60,375 nt of DNA. It comes from RGIG5579 sp045597125 (lineage in GTDB: Bacteria > Bacillota > Clostridia > Oscillospirales > SIG627). The position numbers were made by a program, and so were the translations under genes. Positions 28,995 through 37,265 of this stretch are shown here, piece after piece. The stretch is taken from assembly GCA_045597125.1 (NCBI GenBank), contig JAZODR010000023.1:1-60375 (forward strand), given 5' to 3'. The stretch's first letter is position 1. Each line of letters opens with the position of its first letter. The notes under the pieces are model-generated. The model was not told where the DNA came from and did not search any database. It worked only from the letters and a program-made list of their open reading frames with translations.

Positions 28995-29747
28995 ATGCCT
29001 CGATTTTTTTTAGGCGATGATTTTATCTATAGGCTCAATTTTCCTTTGCCTGAGAGTATTTTGCTTTCAGGGGAGGACGCATTTCATCTTTCCGTGTCCC
29101 TCCGCGCAGCAATCGGGGATGAGGTTGTTGTTTGCACTGCCGACGGAATCGAATTGAAGTGTAAAATTGTTGCCATCTCGGGAGGAAAAAAAGATCCTCT
29201 GGTTACGTTGATGCCGCTGGAAGCCTGTCAAAGTGATGTGGAAATGGGCGTGGCGGTTACTCTGTTTCAAGGAATGCCCAAGGGCAAAAAAATAGATTCC
29301 ATTATTCAAAAATGTACCGAGCTTGGTGTATCTCGCATTGTTTTCGTGTATTCCGATTATGCAGTTCCCGAGCTTTCCGATGAGGAAAAAAAGCTTATTC
29401 GTTTTCGTAAGATTGCCGATGAAGCCTGCAAGCAAAGCGGGAGAGGGAAACTGGTAAAGATTGATCTTCTTCCCAGCCTTGACAGCGCCATCGGGCAAAT
29501 GCTGGAAAGTGATATTACATTTGCTTGCTATGAATTGGAACAAGAGGGAGGAATCAAAGCTTTGCTGAAGCAAAAGGCGGATTCCATATCCTTTTTTATC
29601 GGTCCTGAAGGCGGGATTTCTCAACGGGAAATCGGTCTTTTGCGAAAAAATGATATTCCTACGGTAACCCTTGGGAAACGCATTCTCCGTACCGAAACGG
29701 CAGGCAGTGCCGTAATGTCAATGTTGCTTTATGAAAAAGAGCTTTGA
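28995..29747 (+). CDS. rsmE: 16S rRNA (uracil-1498-N3)-methyltransferase RsmE
   Basis: 250 residues. An N-terminal PUA-like domain is followed by a SPOUT knot: FFIGPEGGISQREIGLL and LGKRILRTETAGSAVMSML. It uses SAM to methylate U1498 of 16S rRNA. The ATG at 28995 has GGAGGG six bases upstream; the longer frame from 28938 would begin inside the promoter. An imperfect hairpin with T-rich tail just after the stop (about 29740-29770) is a likely terminator. Confidence 0.94.
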   Translation: MPRFFLGDDFIYRLNFPLPESILLSGEDAFHLSVSLRAAIGDEVVVCTADGIELKCKIVAISGGKKDPLVTLMPLEACQSDVEMGVAVTLFQGMPKGKKIDSIIQKCTELGVSRIVFVYSDYAVPELSDEEKKLIRFRKIADEACKQSGRGKLVKIDLLPSLDSAIGQMLESDITFACYELEQEGGIKALLKQKADSISFFIGPEGGISQREIGLLRKNDIPTVTLGKRILRTETAGSAVMSMLLYEKEL

Positions 29748-29852
29748 GTGATTTCAAAGCTTCTTTTCTTTTTGTAAACCAAAAGTAAAAGTGAAATTAG
29801 TCAAAAAAGCCAATAAAAATAATGATAATTTGTTAATATTTATGATTTTCTC

Positions 29853-29881
29853 TTGAAAAAATCGTCATAGTTGTGTATAAT
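29853..29881 (+). promoter_or_regulatory. Promoter upstream of the regulator-ftsEX cluster
   Basis: TTGAAA 29853-29858, 17-bp spacer, TATAAT 29876-29881. It is the only good promoter seen before the seven colinear genes from 29955 to 37127. Confidence 0.78.
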
Positions 29882-29954
29882 TCTTATGGTTTGTTCGTTG
29901 TTTTGTGGAAAAACAACAAGTCTTTCCGTAAGGACCGAGAATAAGGAGTATTGT

Positions 29955-31040
29955 ATGTCTAACAGACTGTTCCAAAGCGTAGTTTATCAGATGAAAGATG
30001 TAGTGGAAAGCACCATTGGTGTGGTAGATACAGACGGTGTTATTATTGCCTGCAGCGATCTTGTTCGCATTGGTGAGGTCATCGGTGGAATTAAGGAGGA
30101 GCTTTTCTATACAGGTGAAGCTTTTTCCGCAGCCGGCTATTTGTTTCGTCCCATCGGAGCATTTGGTAAGACCGAATACTATGTTTTTGTTCAGGGAGAG
30201 GACCAGAATGCAAATTTTTCTTCTAATCTTCTGTGTATCTCTCTAGGTCAAATCAAGGCACTTTACGATGAAAAGTATGACAAGACCAGCTTTATCAAAA
30301 ATATTGTTTTGGATAACATCTTGCCCAGCGATATTTATATTAAGTCCAAAGAGCTTCATCTTTCAAACGAGCTGGAGCGCGTGGCATTCTTAATCAAATT
30401 CGGACAGAAATCGGATATTGTTCCCGTGGATGTGATTCAGAATATGTTCCCTGATCGCAATCGGGATTATGTGATCGGCGTAGGAGAGAACGATGTGGTC
30501 CTGATTCATGAGTTTCATACTGCTCAGGATAAGGCGCAGGTTACAAAGCTTGCCAAGAGCATTGTTGATACCGTCCAGAGCGAATTCTACCTGAAGGTTG
30601 TGGTAGGCGTGGGAACGGTTGTCTCCTCTCTGAAAGAGCTTGCCCGCTCTTATAAAGAAGCGCAGGTATCCATTGAGGTGGGTAAAGTATTTGATACGGA
30701 GAAGAGTGTTGTCAATTACGAGAATCTGGGTATTGGCCGTCTGATTTATCAGCTTCCTGCCACCTTGTGCGATATGTTTCTGAATGAGGTGCTCAAGAAG
30801 GGGGCACTGGAAAGTCTGGATCGCGAGACTCTGCTTACCATTCAATGTTTCTTCGAGAATAATCTCAATGTGTCCGAAACCTCCAGAAAGCTTTTTGTAC
30901 ACCGTAACACCCTTGTTTACCGTCTGGAGAAAATTCGTAAGATCACAGGGCTTGATTTGCGTGAATTTGAACATGCCATCACCTTTAAGGTTGCCTTGAT
31001 GGTCAAAAAGTACCTCAGCTCCAAGCCGGGGAAGTTTTAA
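29955..31040 (+). CDS. CdaR/PucR-type helix-turn-helix regulator
   Basis: 361 residues. The N terminus (YQMKDVVESTIGVVDTDGVIIACSDLVRIGE) resembles the sugar-diacid recognition domain of CdaR. The C terminus is a PucR-type HTH_30 domain (NLNVSETSRKLFVHRNTLVYRLEKIRKITGL). The ATG at 29955 follows AAGGAG; the upstream ATG at 29871 overlaps the -10 box and is rejected. It lies 25 bp before ftsE, an unusual neighbour for a diacid regulator. It may regulate the cell-wall cluster, but the ligand is unknown. Confidence 0.83.
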   Translation: MSNRLFQSVVYQMKDVVESTIGVVDTDGVIIACSDLVRIGEVIGGIKEELFYTGEAFSAAGYLFRPIGAFGKTEYYVFVQGEDQNANFSSNLLCISLGQIKALYDEKYDKTSFIKNIVLDNILPSDIYIKSKELHLSNELERVAFLIKFGQKSDIVPVDVIQNMFPDRNRDYVIGVGENDVVLIHEFHTAQDKAQVTKLAKSIVDTVQSEFYLKVVVGVGTVVSSLKELARSYKEAQVSIEVGKVFDTEKSVVNYENLGIGRLIYQLPATLCDMFLNEVLKKGALESLDRETLLTIQCFFENNLNVSETSRKLFVHRNTLVYRLEKIRKITGLDLREFEHAITFKVALMVKKYLSSKPGKF

Positions 31041-31065
31041 ACGAGTAGATTAAAAAGGAGATTGT

Positions 31066-31749
31066 ATGATCGTATTTAACAATGTATCCAAGGTCTACAA
31101 GAATGGCACTCGTGCCCTGAGCAACGTAGATCTTGAGATCTCCGACGGTGAATTCGTTTTTATCGTTGGTGCCAGCGGTGCAGGTAAAACCACCCTGACC
31201 AAATTGCTTCTTTGCGAGGAAAAGGCTTCCGGAGGTAAAATTACCATCGGGAAATTCAATTTGACCCGTATGCCCAAATGGCGTATCCCCAAGCTTCGCC
31301 GTACGCTTGGCATCGTGTTTCAGGATTTCCGCCTTCTTCCCAATATGACGGCAGAGGAAAATATTGCATTTGCTATGCACGTCATCGGAGAAAAGAAAAA
31401 GACCATCAATACCCGCGTTGCAAACTTTTTGAAACTTGTGGGTCTTGAGGATAAGGCTCATTCCAAGCCTGCAGAGCTTTCCGGTGGTGAGCAACAGCGT
31501 GTGGCTTTGGCCCGCGCTCTTGTTAACAATCCTGATATTATCATTGCCGATGAGCCTACCGCAAATGTGGATCCTTATATGGCAATCGAGATTATGGAAC
31601 TGCTTCTGAAAATTAATAAGCTGGGTAAAACCGTTATCGTTATCACTCATAATGTCAGCCTTGTAAATTACTACAAAAAGCGTGTGATTACCATGAAAGA
31701 CGGTCAGATTGTCAGTGATAAGCAAGGAGGTATGTTCGATGAAGATTAG
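31066..31749 (+). CDS. ftsE: Cell division ATP-binding protein FtsE
   Basis: 227 residues, complete ABC ATPase: Walker A GASGAGKTTLTK, Q-loop IVFQDFRLL, signature LSGGEQQRVALARAL, Walker B IIIADEPTANVD. With FtsX it transmits ATP-driven signals across the membrane to peptidoglycan hydrolases. The EnvC-like M23 protein three genes downstream is a plausible partner. ftsX begins inside the end of this gene (11-bp overlap). Confidence 0.96.
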   Translation: MIVFNNVSKVYKNGTRALSNVDLEISDGEFVFIVGASGAGKTTLTKLLLCEEKASGGKITIGKFNLTRMPKWRIPKLRRTLGIVFQDFRLLPNMTAEENIAFAMHVIGEKKKTINTRVANFLKLVGLEDKAHSKPAELSGGEQQRVALARALVNNPDIIIADEPTANVDPYMAIEIMELLLKINKLGKTVIVITHNVSLVNYYKKRVITMKDGQIVSDKQGGMFDED

Positions 31750-32653
31750 ATTTTATAATTTCGGTTATTCTATCAGTCTTGCATTTCAGGGCATCTTCAG
31801 AAACGGATTGATGAGCCTTGCTACTATTTTCGTTTTGACATCGGCGCTCCTTGTAACCGGATGTACCTGGGCTTTGAAGGTGAATTTGGACCACAACCTG
31901 AAAGAGATCAATGCTTATAACAAAATTGTCGTATTCGTTGCTAAGGAAACGGAAACCCATACGATTACGCGTTTGAAAGAAAAAATTGAAAAATTGCCGT
32001 CTGTGGAAAGCGTGGAGCATATTACCAAAGACCAGGTGCTTCGCGGACTGTTTGAATCCTACGGTGATTACGGCGATATTCTGCAGATGTACGACGATGA
32101 TAATCCGTGCAAGGATGAGCTTGTCATTACATATTCCGATTCTTCCCGTGTCAACGACATTACGTATCAAATCAATCATATGAATGAAGCAGAGGAAACT
32201 TTTGGCTCTGTAGAAAAGATCAATGACCGTCGCGAGGTAGCCGAAAAGATTGATGAGATTAAGAACGTTGTAGGCTTGATTTTTACTTGGCTGATGGCGC
32301 TTCTCTTGGTTGTGAGCGTGTTTATTATTATGAATACCATCAAACTTGCCGTTCATTCCCGAAGAGATGAAATCTCCATTATGCGTTACGTGGGTGCTTC
32401 TGGTTCCTACGTTGCTTTCCCCTTTGTTTTGGAGGGTATGATACTGGGGGCATTCTCTTCCGGTATTGCATTTGGACTTCTTTATTACATCTATAAGATT
32501 TTTGCCGTGAATATTCTCGGTGGAAGTGGCTTGATAACCATTTTACCGTTTAGTTCTCTTGTTTTCGAGATTCTGATCGCGTTCATCGCCATCGGTGTTG
32601 GACTTGGTATCATTGGCAGCTTGTTCTCTTTGAGAAAGTATAATAAAGACTGA
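31739..32653 (+). CDS. ftsX: Cell division protein FtsX
   Basis: 304 residues: N-terminal membrane segment (about 20-45), a large extracellular domain, and three C-terminal membrane segments, the standard FtsX topology. The segment SIMRYVGASGSYVAFPFVLEG is typical. The ATG at 31739, preceded by AGGAGG within the ftsE coding region, is chosen instead of the upstream start at 31709. FtsEX couples cytoplasmic ATP hydrolysis to cell-wall hydrolysis at division or elongation. Confidence 0.94.
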   Translation: MKIRFYNFGYSISLAFQGIFRNGLMSLATIFVLTSALLVTGCTWALKVNLDHNLKEINAYNKIVVFVAKETETHTITRLKEKIEKLPSVESVEHITKDQVLRGLFESYGDYGDILQMYDDDNPCKDELVITYSDSSRVNDITYQINHMNEAEETFGSVEKINDRREVAEKIDEIKNVVGLIFTWLMALLLVVSVFIIMNTIKLAVHSRRDEISIMRYVGASGSYVAFPFVLEGMILGAFSSGIAFGLLYYIYKIFAVNILGGSGLITILPFSSLVFEILIAFIAIGVGLGIIGSLFSLRKYNKD

Positions 32654-32676
32654 AAACCAAAACGGAGGTGTTTTTC

Positions 32677-33867
32677 TTGAAAAAAAAGATCACCGTCGGT
32701 ACAACTGTTGTTTTAATTTTATTGTCCGCTTTGCTTGCTTTTCAGCTTACCTACCATTTCGTTGGTTTGCAATATCAGGCAAAGGTGGATACTTTGACCA
32801 AGACCCAATCCGACTTTTCACTTCTTGCTGAGGCTGATTCTATTATCCGTGAAAATTTTTGGGGAGAGATCGACGACGAAAAGGTGGAAAACGGTTTACT
32901 TCAGGGATATATTGCTTCCTTGAACGATCCTCATTGTGCATATCTTACTGCAGAGGAGTATTCCCGCTATCAAAAAGAGCGAGAAATTTCCGGTAGTGCC
33001 ATCGGAGTTCGCCTTACCTACGATGCCGAAAAGAACCGCGTTGTAGTTTATAGTGTTTTTACTGATTCTCCTGCACAGAAAGAGGGAATTCTTCCCGGAG
33101 ACGTTTTGATTTCCCTTGATGGTAAGAAAACAGAGGATCTCGGCTTTTACGAGGTTCTGGAAGCACTTGCCGGCGAGAAGGGGACTAAGGTAGAGCTTAC
33201 TGTCCGCCGCGAAATTGCGATGCAGGTTATGGATATGAATTTTACCTTGACCCGCGAAAGCGTAAAGCCCAATTCCCTTGCTTTTTCCGTGCTGGACGGT
33301 AATGTAGGCTATGTTCAGATTTTTGCATTTGATGAAACTACTCTCGATGAATTGGAAAATGCTATCAATTCTTTGGTTTCGGCTGAGGTTTGCGGCATCG
33401 TTTGGGACGTGAGAAACACTTCCGGCGGTGACCCTCTTGTTGCGATTAACGCCTTGGACCGCCTTCTCCCGAAAGGAATTTTGGTTCGCACGGTGGATTA
33501 CAAGGGCGCGAAAAAAGAGATTACAAGCAACGAGACTTGTTTGAATCTCCCTATGGCAGTACTGATTAATTCTGCAACCTCCTTTGGCGGCGAGATTTTT
33601 GCATCGGTGATGAAGGATTTCGGCACAGCTACTTTGGTAGGGGAGACTACCAATGGAAAAAGCCTCTATCAGGAGGTGATGGAGCTAGATAATGGCTCTG
33701 CACTTCTCCTTTCCGTAATGGCATATCATCCGCCTCTTTCCCCATCCTTTGAATCGGTTGGAATCGAGCCGGATGTTCCCGTTAAACTTGCAGGATCAAA
33801 TTTTTATCTTTTGGATTTCGAGAATGACACGCAGCTTGTTAAAGCGTGCCGATTGCTTAGCAAATAA
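32677..33867 (+). CDS. ctpA: S41-family carboxyl-terminal processing peptidase
   Basis: 396 residues with an N-terminal membrane anchor, a PDZ domain (about 95-180, SAIGVRLTYD...GILPGDVLISLDGKK) and an S41 protease domain. The catalytic serine is in NSATSFGGE and the lysine in TTNGKSLYQ. The start is judged to be the TTG at 32677: GGAGG at 32664-32668 is eight bases upstream, whereas an in-frame GTG at 32668 overlaps it. Located between ftsX and the M23 protein, so a role in controlling cell-wall hydrolases is likely. Confidence 0.88.
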   Translation: MKKKITVGTTVVLILLSALLAFQLTYHFVGLQYQAKVDTLTKTQSDFSLLAEADSIIRENFWGEIDDEKVENGLLQGYIASLNDPHCAYLTAEEYSRYQKEREISGSAIGVRLTYDAEKNRVVVYSVFTDSPAQKEGILPGDVLISLDGKKTEDLGFYEVLEALAGEKGTKVELTVRREIAMQVMDMNFTLTRESVKPNSLAFSVLDGNVGYVQIFAFDETTLDELENAINSLVSAEVCGIVWDVRNTSGGDPLVAINALDRLLPKGILVRTVDYKGAKKEITSNETCLNLPMAVLINSATSFGGEIFASVMKDFGTATLVGETTNGKSLYQEVMELDNGSALLLSVMAYHPPLSPSFESVGIEPDVPVKLAGSNFYLLDFENDTQLVKACRLLSK

Positions 33868-33922
33868 TTGTAACGAACGTGAATCAAACGCATCTGAAGT
33901 GAATAATAATAAGGAGACTTGA

Positions 33923-35110
33923 ATGAAAAAAAGAATCCGTATGATATCTTTTTTGCTGGCTTTTATAACGCTGGCAATGTCCTGTATGATCTTTACAGGT
34001 GGCAGCGCTGCCGGTCTTGGTCAGCAGAAAAATGAACTGGAGAGCCAGTTAAACGCGCTGAAATCCCAGTCTGCTCAGTTAAAATCACAGTATAATGTTG
34101 CTTTGAAAAACCTGAAAGATCAGAAGGCTGCTGTGAATCTGCTCTATGACCAAATTGAGACCTATCAGAAAGAGCTGGATACGCTTTCTTCTTTGATGGT
34201 TGAATATACTGCATTGGCTGCAGCAAAGGAAAAAGAGATTGATGTTCTCAATGAGCAGATGAATAAGAATTTTGAACTGTTTAAGGAGCGCCTTGTATTT
34301 GCCCAAGAAAGCGGCAATATGAGTTATATTGATTTTATCCTTGGTTCATCCGATCTTTCCGATATTATTTCCAGATCTGAAGTGATCAATGATATGTTAG
34401 AGTATGATCGTAAGATCATCGAGACCTTGCTTTCCGATCGCCAGGCGATTGAAAAAGCAAAAGAAGAAATTGAACTTGCTTTGCAAAATTGCCGTGAAAA
34501 ACAGACAGAATATGATGCAGTTGTTACGGAACTGAAGGCAAAGCAGGCAGAAGCAGAAGAAAAGCTTCAAAAGCTTCAGGCGGATTCCGATGCTGCAAAA
34601 ACTGCTTTGGATCGTTCAAATTCCTTGAAAAAGCAGGTTGAGGATAATTTAGATAGAGTCATTCAGCAAATTGCGGCAGAGTCCAGCGGAAGCTATACCG
34701 GCGGCGCATTTATTTGGCCCTTGCCCCTGTCTTTCCCCGGTGCTATTTCTCAGTATTTCCATTCCGGTCACTCCGGCATTGATATTCACGTATATGGTTG
34801 GGCAAACAACGGAATAATTCCCGCGCTTTCCATTGCGGCAGGAAAAGTTGTCCGTAAAGGATATTACTCTGACTGGGGTAATCTGATTGTGGTTGACCAT
34901 GGCGGCGGATATCTTTCCTACTATGCTCACTTGGATTCTTTTGCCGTTAATCTCGGTCAGCAGGTTTCTCAGGGTCAGCAGGTAGGTAAGATTGGTTCTA
35001 CCGGTCGAAGCACCGGACCTCATCTTCACTTGGTAATCTATGCTCCCGTGGGAGCAAACGGTACCTCTATCCGTACCGACCCCATGAAATATATTTCCTA
35101 TCCCAGATAA
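33923..35110 (+). CDS. EnvC-like M23 peptidoglycan hydrolase/activator
   Basis: 395 residues. Signal peptide (about 1-30), a long coiled coil (about 32-245), then an M23 domain. The domain keeps metal-site features: HSGIDIHVYG, VDHGGGYLSYYAHLD and GPHLHLVI. The HxxxD and HxH zinc ligands are present, so it may be an active endopeptidase rather than a dead activator. The coiled coil is the part that binds FtsX in other systems, fitting its place after ftsEX. Confidence 0.92.
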   Translation: MKKRIRMISFLLAFITLAMSCMIFTGGSAAGLGQQKNELESQLNALKSQSAQLKSQYNVALKNLKDQKAAVNLLYDQIETYQKELDTLSSLMVEYTALAAAKEKEIDVLNEQMNKNFELFKERLVFAQESGNMSYIDFILGSSDLSDIISRSEVINDMLEYDRKIIETLLSDRQAIEKAKEEIELALQNCREKQTEYDAVVTELKAKQAEAEEKLQKLQADSDAAKTALDRSNSLKKQVEDNLDRVIQQIAAESSGSYTGGAFIWPLPLSFPGAISQYFHSGHSGIDIHVYGWANNGIIPALSIAAGKVVRKGYYSDWGNLIVVDHGGGYLSYYAHLDSFAVNLGQQVSQGQQVGKIGSTGRSTGPHLHLVIYAPVGANGTSIRTDPMKYISYPR

Positions 35111-35146
35111 AATAAATTGAACATATAAGAAAGAGAGAGAATCATT

Positions 35147-35617
35147 ATGGCAGCAAAACCTACTTTTGTCACTGAAGAGGGTCTTCAGAAACTGAAAGAC
35201 GAGCTGGAATACCTAAAGGTGGTCAAGCGCAAGGAGGTTGCAGAAGCCCTGAAGCAGGCAAAAGCATTTGGTGACCTTTCCGAAAATAGCGAATACGATG
35301 AAGCAAAGAATGAACAGGCTGAGGTGGAGCGCCACATCGCCGAGCTTGAAGATATTCTGGATAATATCGAGATTATCAAATCCAACGGCAAGAAGAACAG
35401 CGTTCAGGTTGGTTCTACCGTGAAGGTTTATGATATTGAATTTGATGAAGAAGTAATCTATACCATCGTAGGCTCTACCGAGTCCGATCCTATGGAAAAT
35501 AAAATCAGCGACGAATCTCCCATTGGCAGTGCACTTCTCGGTGCAAAGCCCGGAGATGAGGTGCAGGCGGAAACACCCGGCGGCACTCTTGCGATGAAGG
35601 TAATTGAGATCCTGTAA
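35147..35617 (+). CDS. greA: Transcription elongation factor GreA
   Basis: 156 residues, the standard length. The N-terminal coiled coil ends in the acidic tip DLSENSEYDEAKNEQ that enters the RNA polymerase secondary channel to stimulate cleavage of backtracked RNA. The C-terminal FKBP-like domain contains the conserved SPIGSALLGAKPGDEV. It is 19 bp before lysS, an arrangement common in Bacillota. Confidence 0.97.
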   Translation: MAAKPTFVTEEGLQKLKDELEYLKVVKRKEVAEALKQAKAFGDLSENSEYDEAKNEQAEVERHIAELEDILDNIEIIKSNGKKNSVQVGSTVKVYDIEFDEEVIYTIVGSTESDPMENKISDESPIGSALLGAKPGDEVQAETPGGTLAMKVIEIL

Positions 35618-35636
35618 GAAAGATAAGGAAAAAGCT

Positions 35637-37127
35637 ATGGACCAGAATGTACAGAATATTCAGGAAGAAAATTTTAGTGAACAGGTAGCGGTTCGCCGTG
35701 AAAAACTGTTTGAATTGCAAAAAGCAGGGAAGGACCCTTATAAAATTACAAAGTTTGATTTAGATGCTTATAGTACCGAGGTCAAAGAAAATTTCGTAGA
35801 AGGTCAAGAGAGAGTGGTTCGCATTGCGGGAAGAATGCTCAGCCGTCGTATTATGGGTAAGGCGTCCTTTTGTAATCTTGCCGATGAAAAGGGAAATATC
35901 CAGCTTTACGTTAAACGCGACGATGTTGGCGAGGACGACTATGCCGCTTTTAAGAAGTGGGATATCGGTGATATTATTGGTGTGGAAGGCTTTGTCTTTA
36001 CTACCCGTACCGGTGAAATTTCCGTTCATTGCAGGAAAATCACCCTTCTTTCCAAATCTCTTATTCCTTTGCCCGAAAAATTTCACGGTCTGACCAATAC
36101 CGATATGCGTTACCGTCAAAGATACGTGGATCTTATCGTTAATCCCGAGGTGAAGGATGTATTCTACAAGAGATCCGCGATTTTGAAAGAGGTTCGCGCA
36201 TATCTTGATTCCAAGGGATTTTTGGAGGTGGATACCCCTATTTTGGTTCCAATGGAAATTGGTGCAGCAGCACGTTCCTTTGCAACTCATCACAATACCT
36301 TGGATATGGATATGTACCTGCGTATTGAAACCGAGCTTTACTTAAAACGTCTTATTGTAGGCGGTATGCACAGAGTTTATGAAGTAGGCCGTATTTTCCG
36401 CAACGAGGGTATGGATACCAAGCACAATCCCGAATTTACCACCGTTGAACTTTATCAAGCTTTTACCGATTACTACGGTATGATGGATCTGGTAGAAGAG
36501 CTTTATATCAGCCTTGCTGATAAGATTTGCGGCTCCCGTGTAATTACCTATCAGGGCAAAGAGATTAATATGGGTAAGTGGGAAAGAATGACTATGGTGG
36601 AAGCCGTCAAGAAGTATGCCGGTGTAGATTATCACTCTTGGAAGAGCGATGAAGAGGCAAGAGCTTGCGCTAAGGAACATCACGTAGAAGTTCCTGCCGA
36701 TGCAACCTGTGGTACCGTCCTCATCGAGTTCTTTGACGCTTACGTAGAAGAAAAGCTTATCCAGCCCACCTTTATCTACGATTACCCCGTAGAGAACAGC
36801 CCTCTTGCAAAGAGAAAACCCTCTGATCCTCGTTTTACGGAACGTTTTGAATACTTTATCAATGCTACTGAATTTGGCAATGCTTTCTCTGAGCTTAATG
36901 ACCCCATTGACCAAAAGGAGCGTTTTGAGACTCAGGTGGCCGCCAAGCGCGCTGCTGAGCCCGATACCAAGGCAGAGGTGGATTACGATTACGTCACCGC
37001 TATGGAGTACGGTATGCCTCCCACGGGTGGCCTTGGCTTCGGCATTGACCGTCTGGTTATGCTCCTCACTGACTCTGCTTCTATTCGTGATGTTCTGCTG
37101 TTCCCCACGATGAAGCCCCTCGATTAA
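35637..37127 (+). CDS. lysS: Lysyl-tRNA synthetase, class II
   Basis: 496 residues. An anticodon-binding OB domain is followed by the class II core with motif 2 (GRIFRNEGMDTKHNPEFT) and motif 3 (GGLGFGIDRLVMLL). The ATG at 35637 has AAGGAAAAA upstream; an earlier in-frame start at 35604 lies before it. The 3' end, encoding PTMKPLD, is the attachment site of a tandem array of integrative elements, and the same codons recur at 43509 and 56280. The coding sequence itself is intact. Confidence 0.96.
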   Translation: MDQNVQNIQEENFSEQVAVRREKLFELQKAGKDPYKITKFDLDAYSTEVKENFVEGQERVVRIAGRMLSRRIMGKASFCNLADEKGNIQLYVKRDDVGEDDYAAFKKWDIGDIIGVEGFVFTTRTGEISVHCRKITLLSKSLIPLPEKFHGLTNTDMRYRQRYVDLIVNPEVKDVFYKRSAILKEVRAYLDSKGFLEVDTPILVPMEIGAAARSFATHHNTLDMDMYLRIETELYLKRLIVGGMHRVYEVGRIFRNEGMDTKHNPEFTTVELYQAFTDYYGMMDLVEELYISLADKICGSRVITYQGKEINMGKWERMTMVEAVKKYAGVDYHSWKSDEEARACAKEHHVEVPADATCGTVLIEFFDAYVEEKLIQPTFIYDYPVENSPLAKRKPSDPRFTERFEYFINATEFGNAFSELNDPIDQKERFETQVAAKRAAEPDTKAEVDYDYVTAMEYGMPPTGGLGFGIDRLVMLLTDSASIRDVLLFPTMKPLD

Positions 37128-37214
37128 GAAAATGCCGTAAAATAGCGGTATTACAGGGTTTTTGAAACTTCATCAAAACCGATTTACGACACATTTACGA
37201 CAAATGAAAAAATG
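37103..37214 (+). repeat. attachment site 1 and left end of element I (112-bp repeat, copy 1)
   Basis: This stretch is repeated at 56279-56390 with 6 mismatches in 112 bases and no gaps. It starts with the lysS codons for PTMKPLD (37104-37127). It contains two direct TTTACGACA motifs at 37183-37191 and 37194-37202, 11 bp apart, the expected look of integrase arm-binding sites. Confidence 0.88.
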
Positions 37215-37216
37215 AA

Positions 37217-37257
37217 GACACCCTATGACCATAAAAAGTCATAGGGTGTCCTTTTTC
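37217..37257. terminator. Terminator at the 3' end of AMP ligase A
   Basis: GACACCCTATGAC pairs perfectly with GTCATAGGGTGTC around an A-rich loop; T run on the right. It separates the lysS end from the convergent ligase. Confidence 0.88.
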
Positions 37258-37265
37258 GTTTGGGG

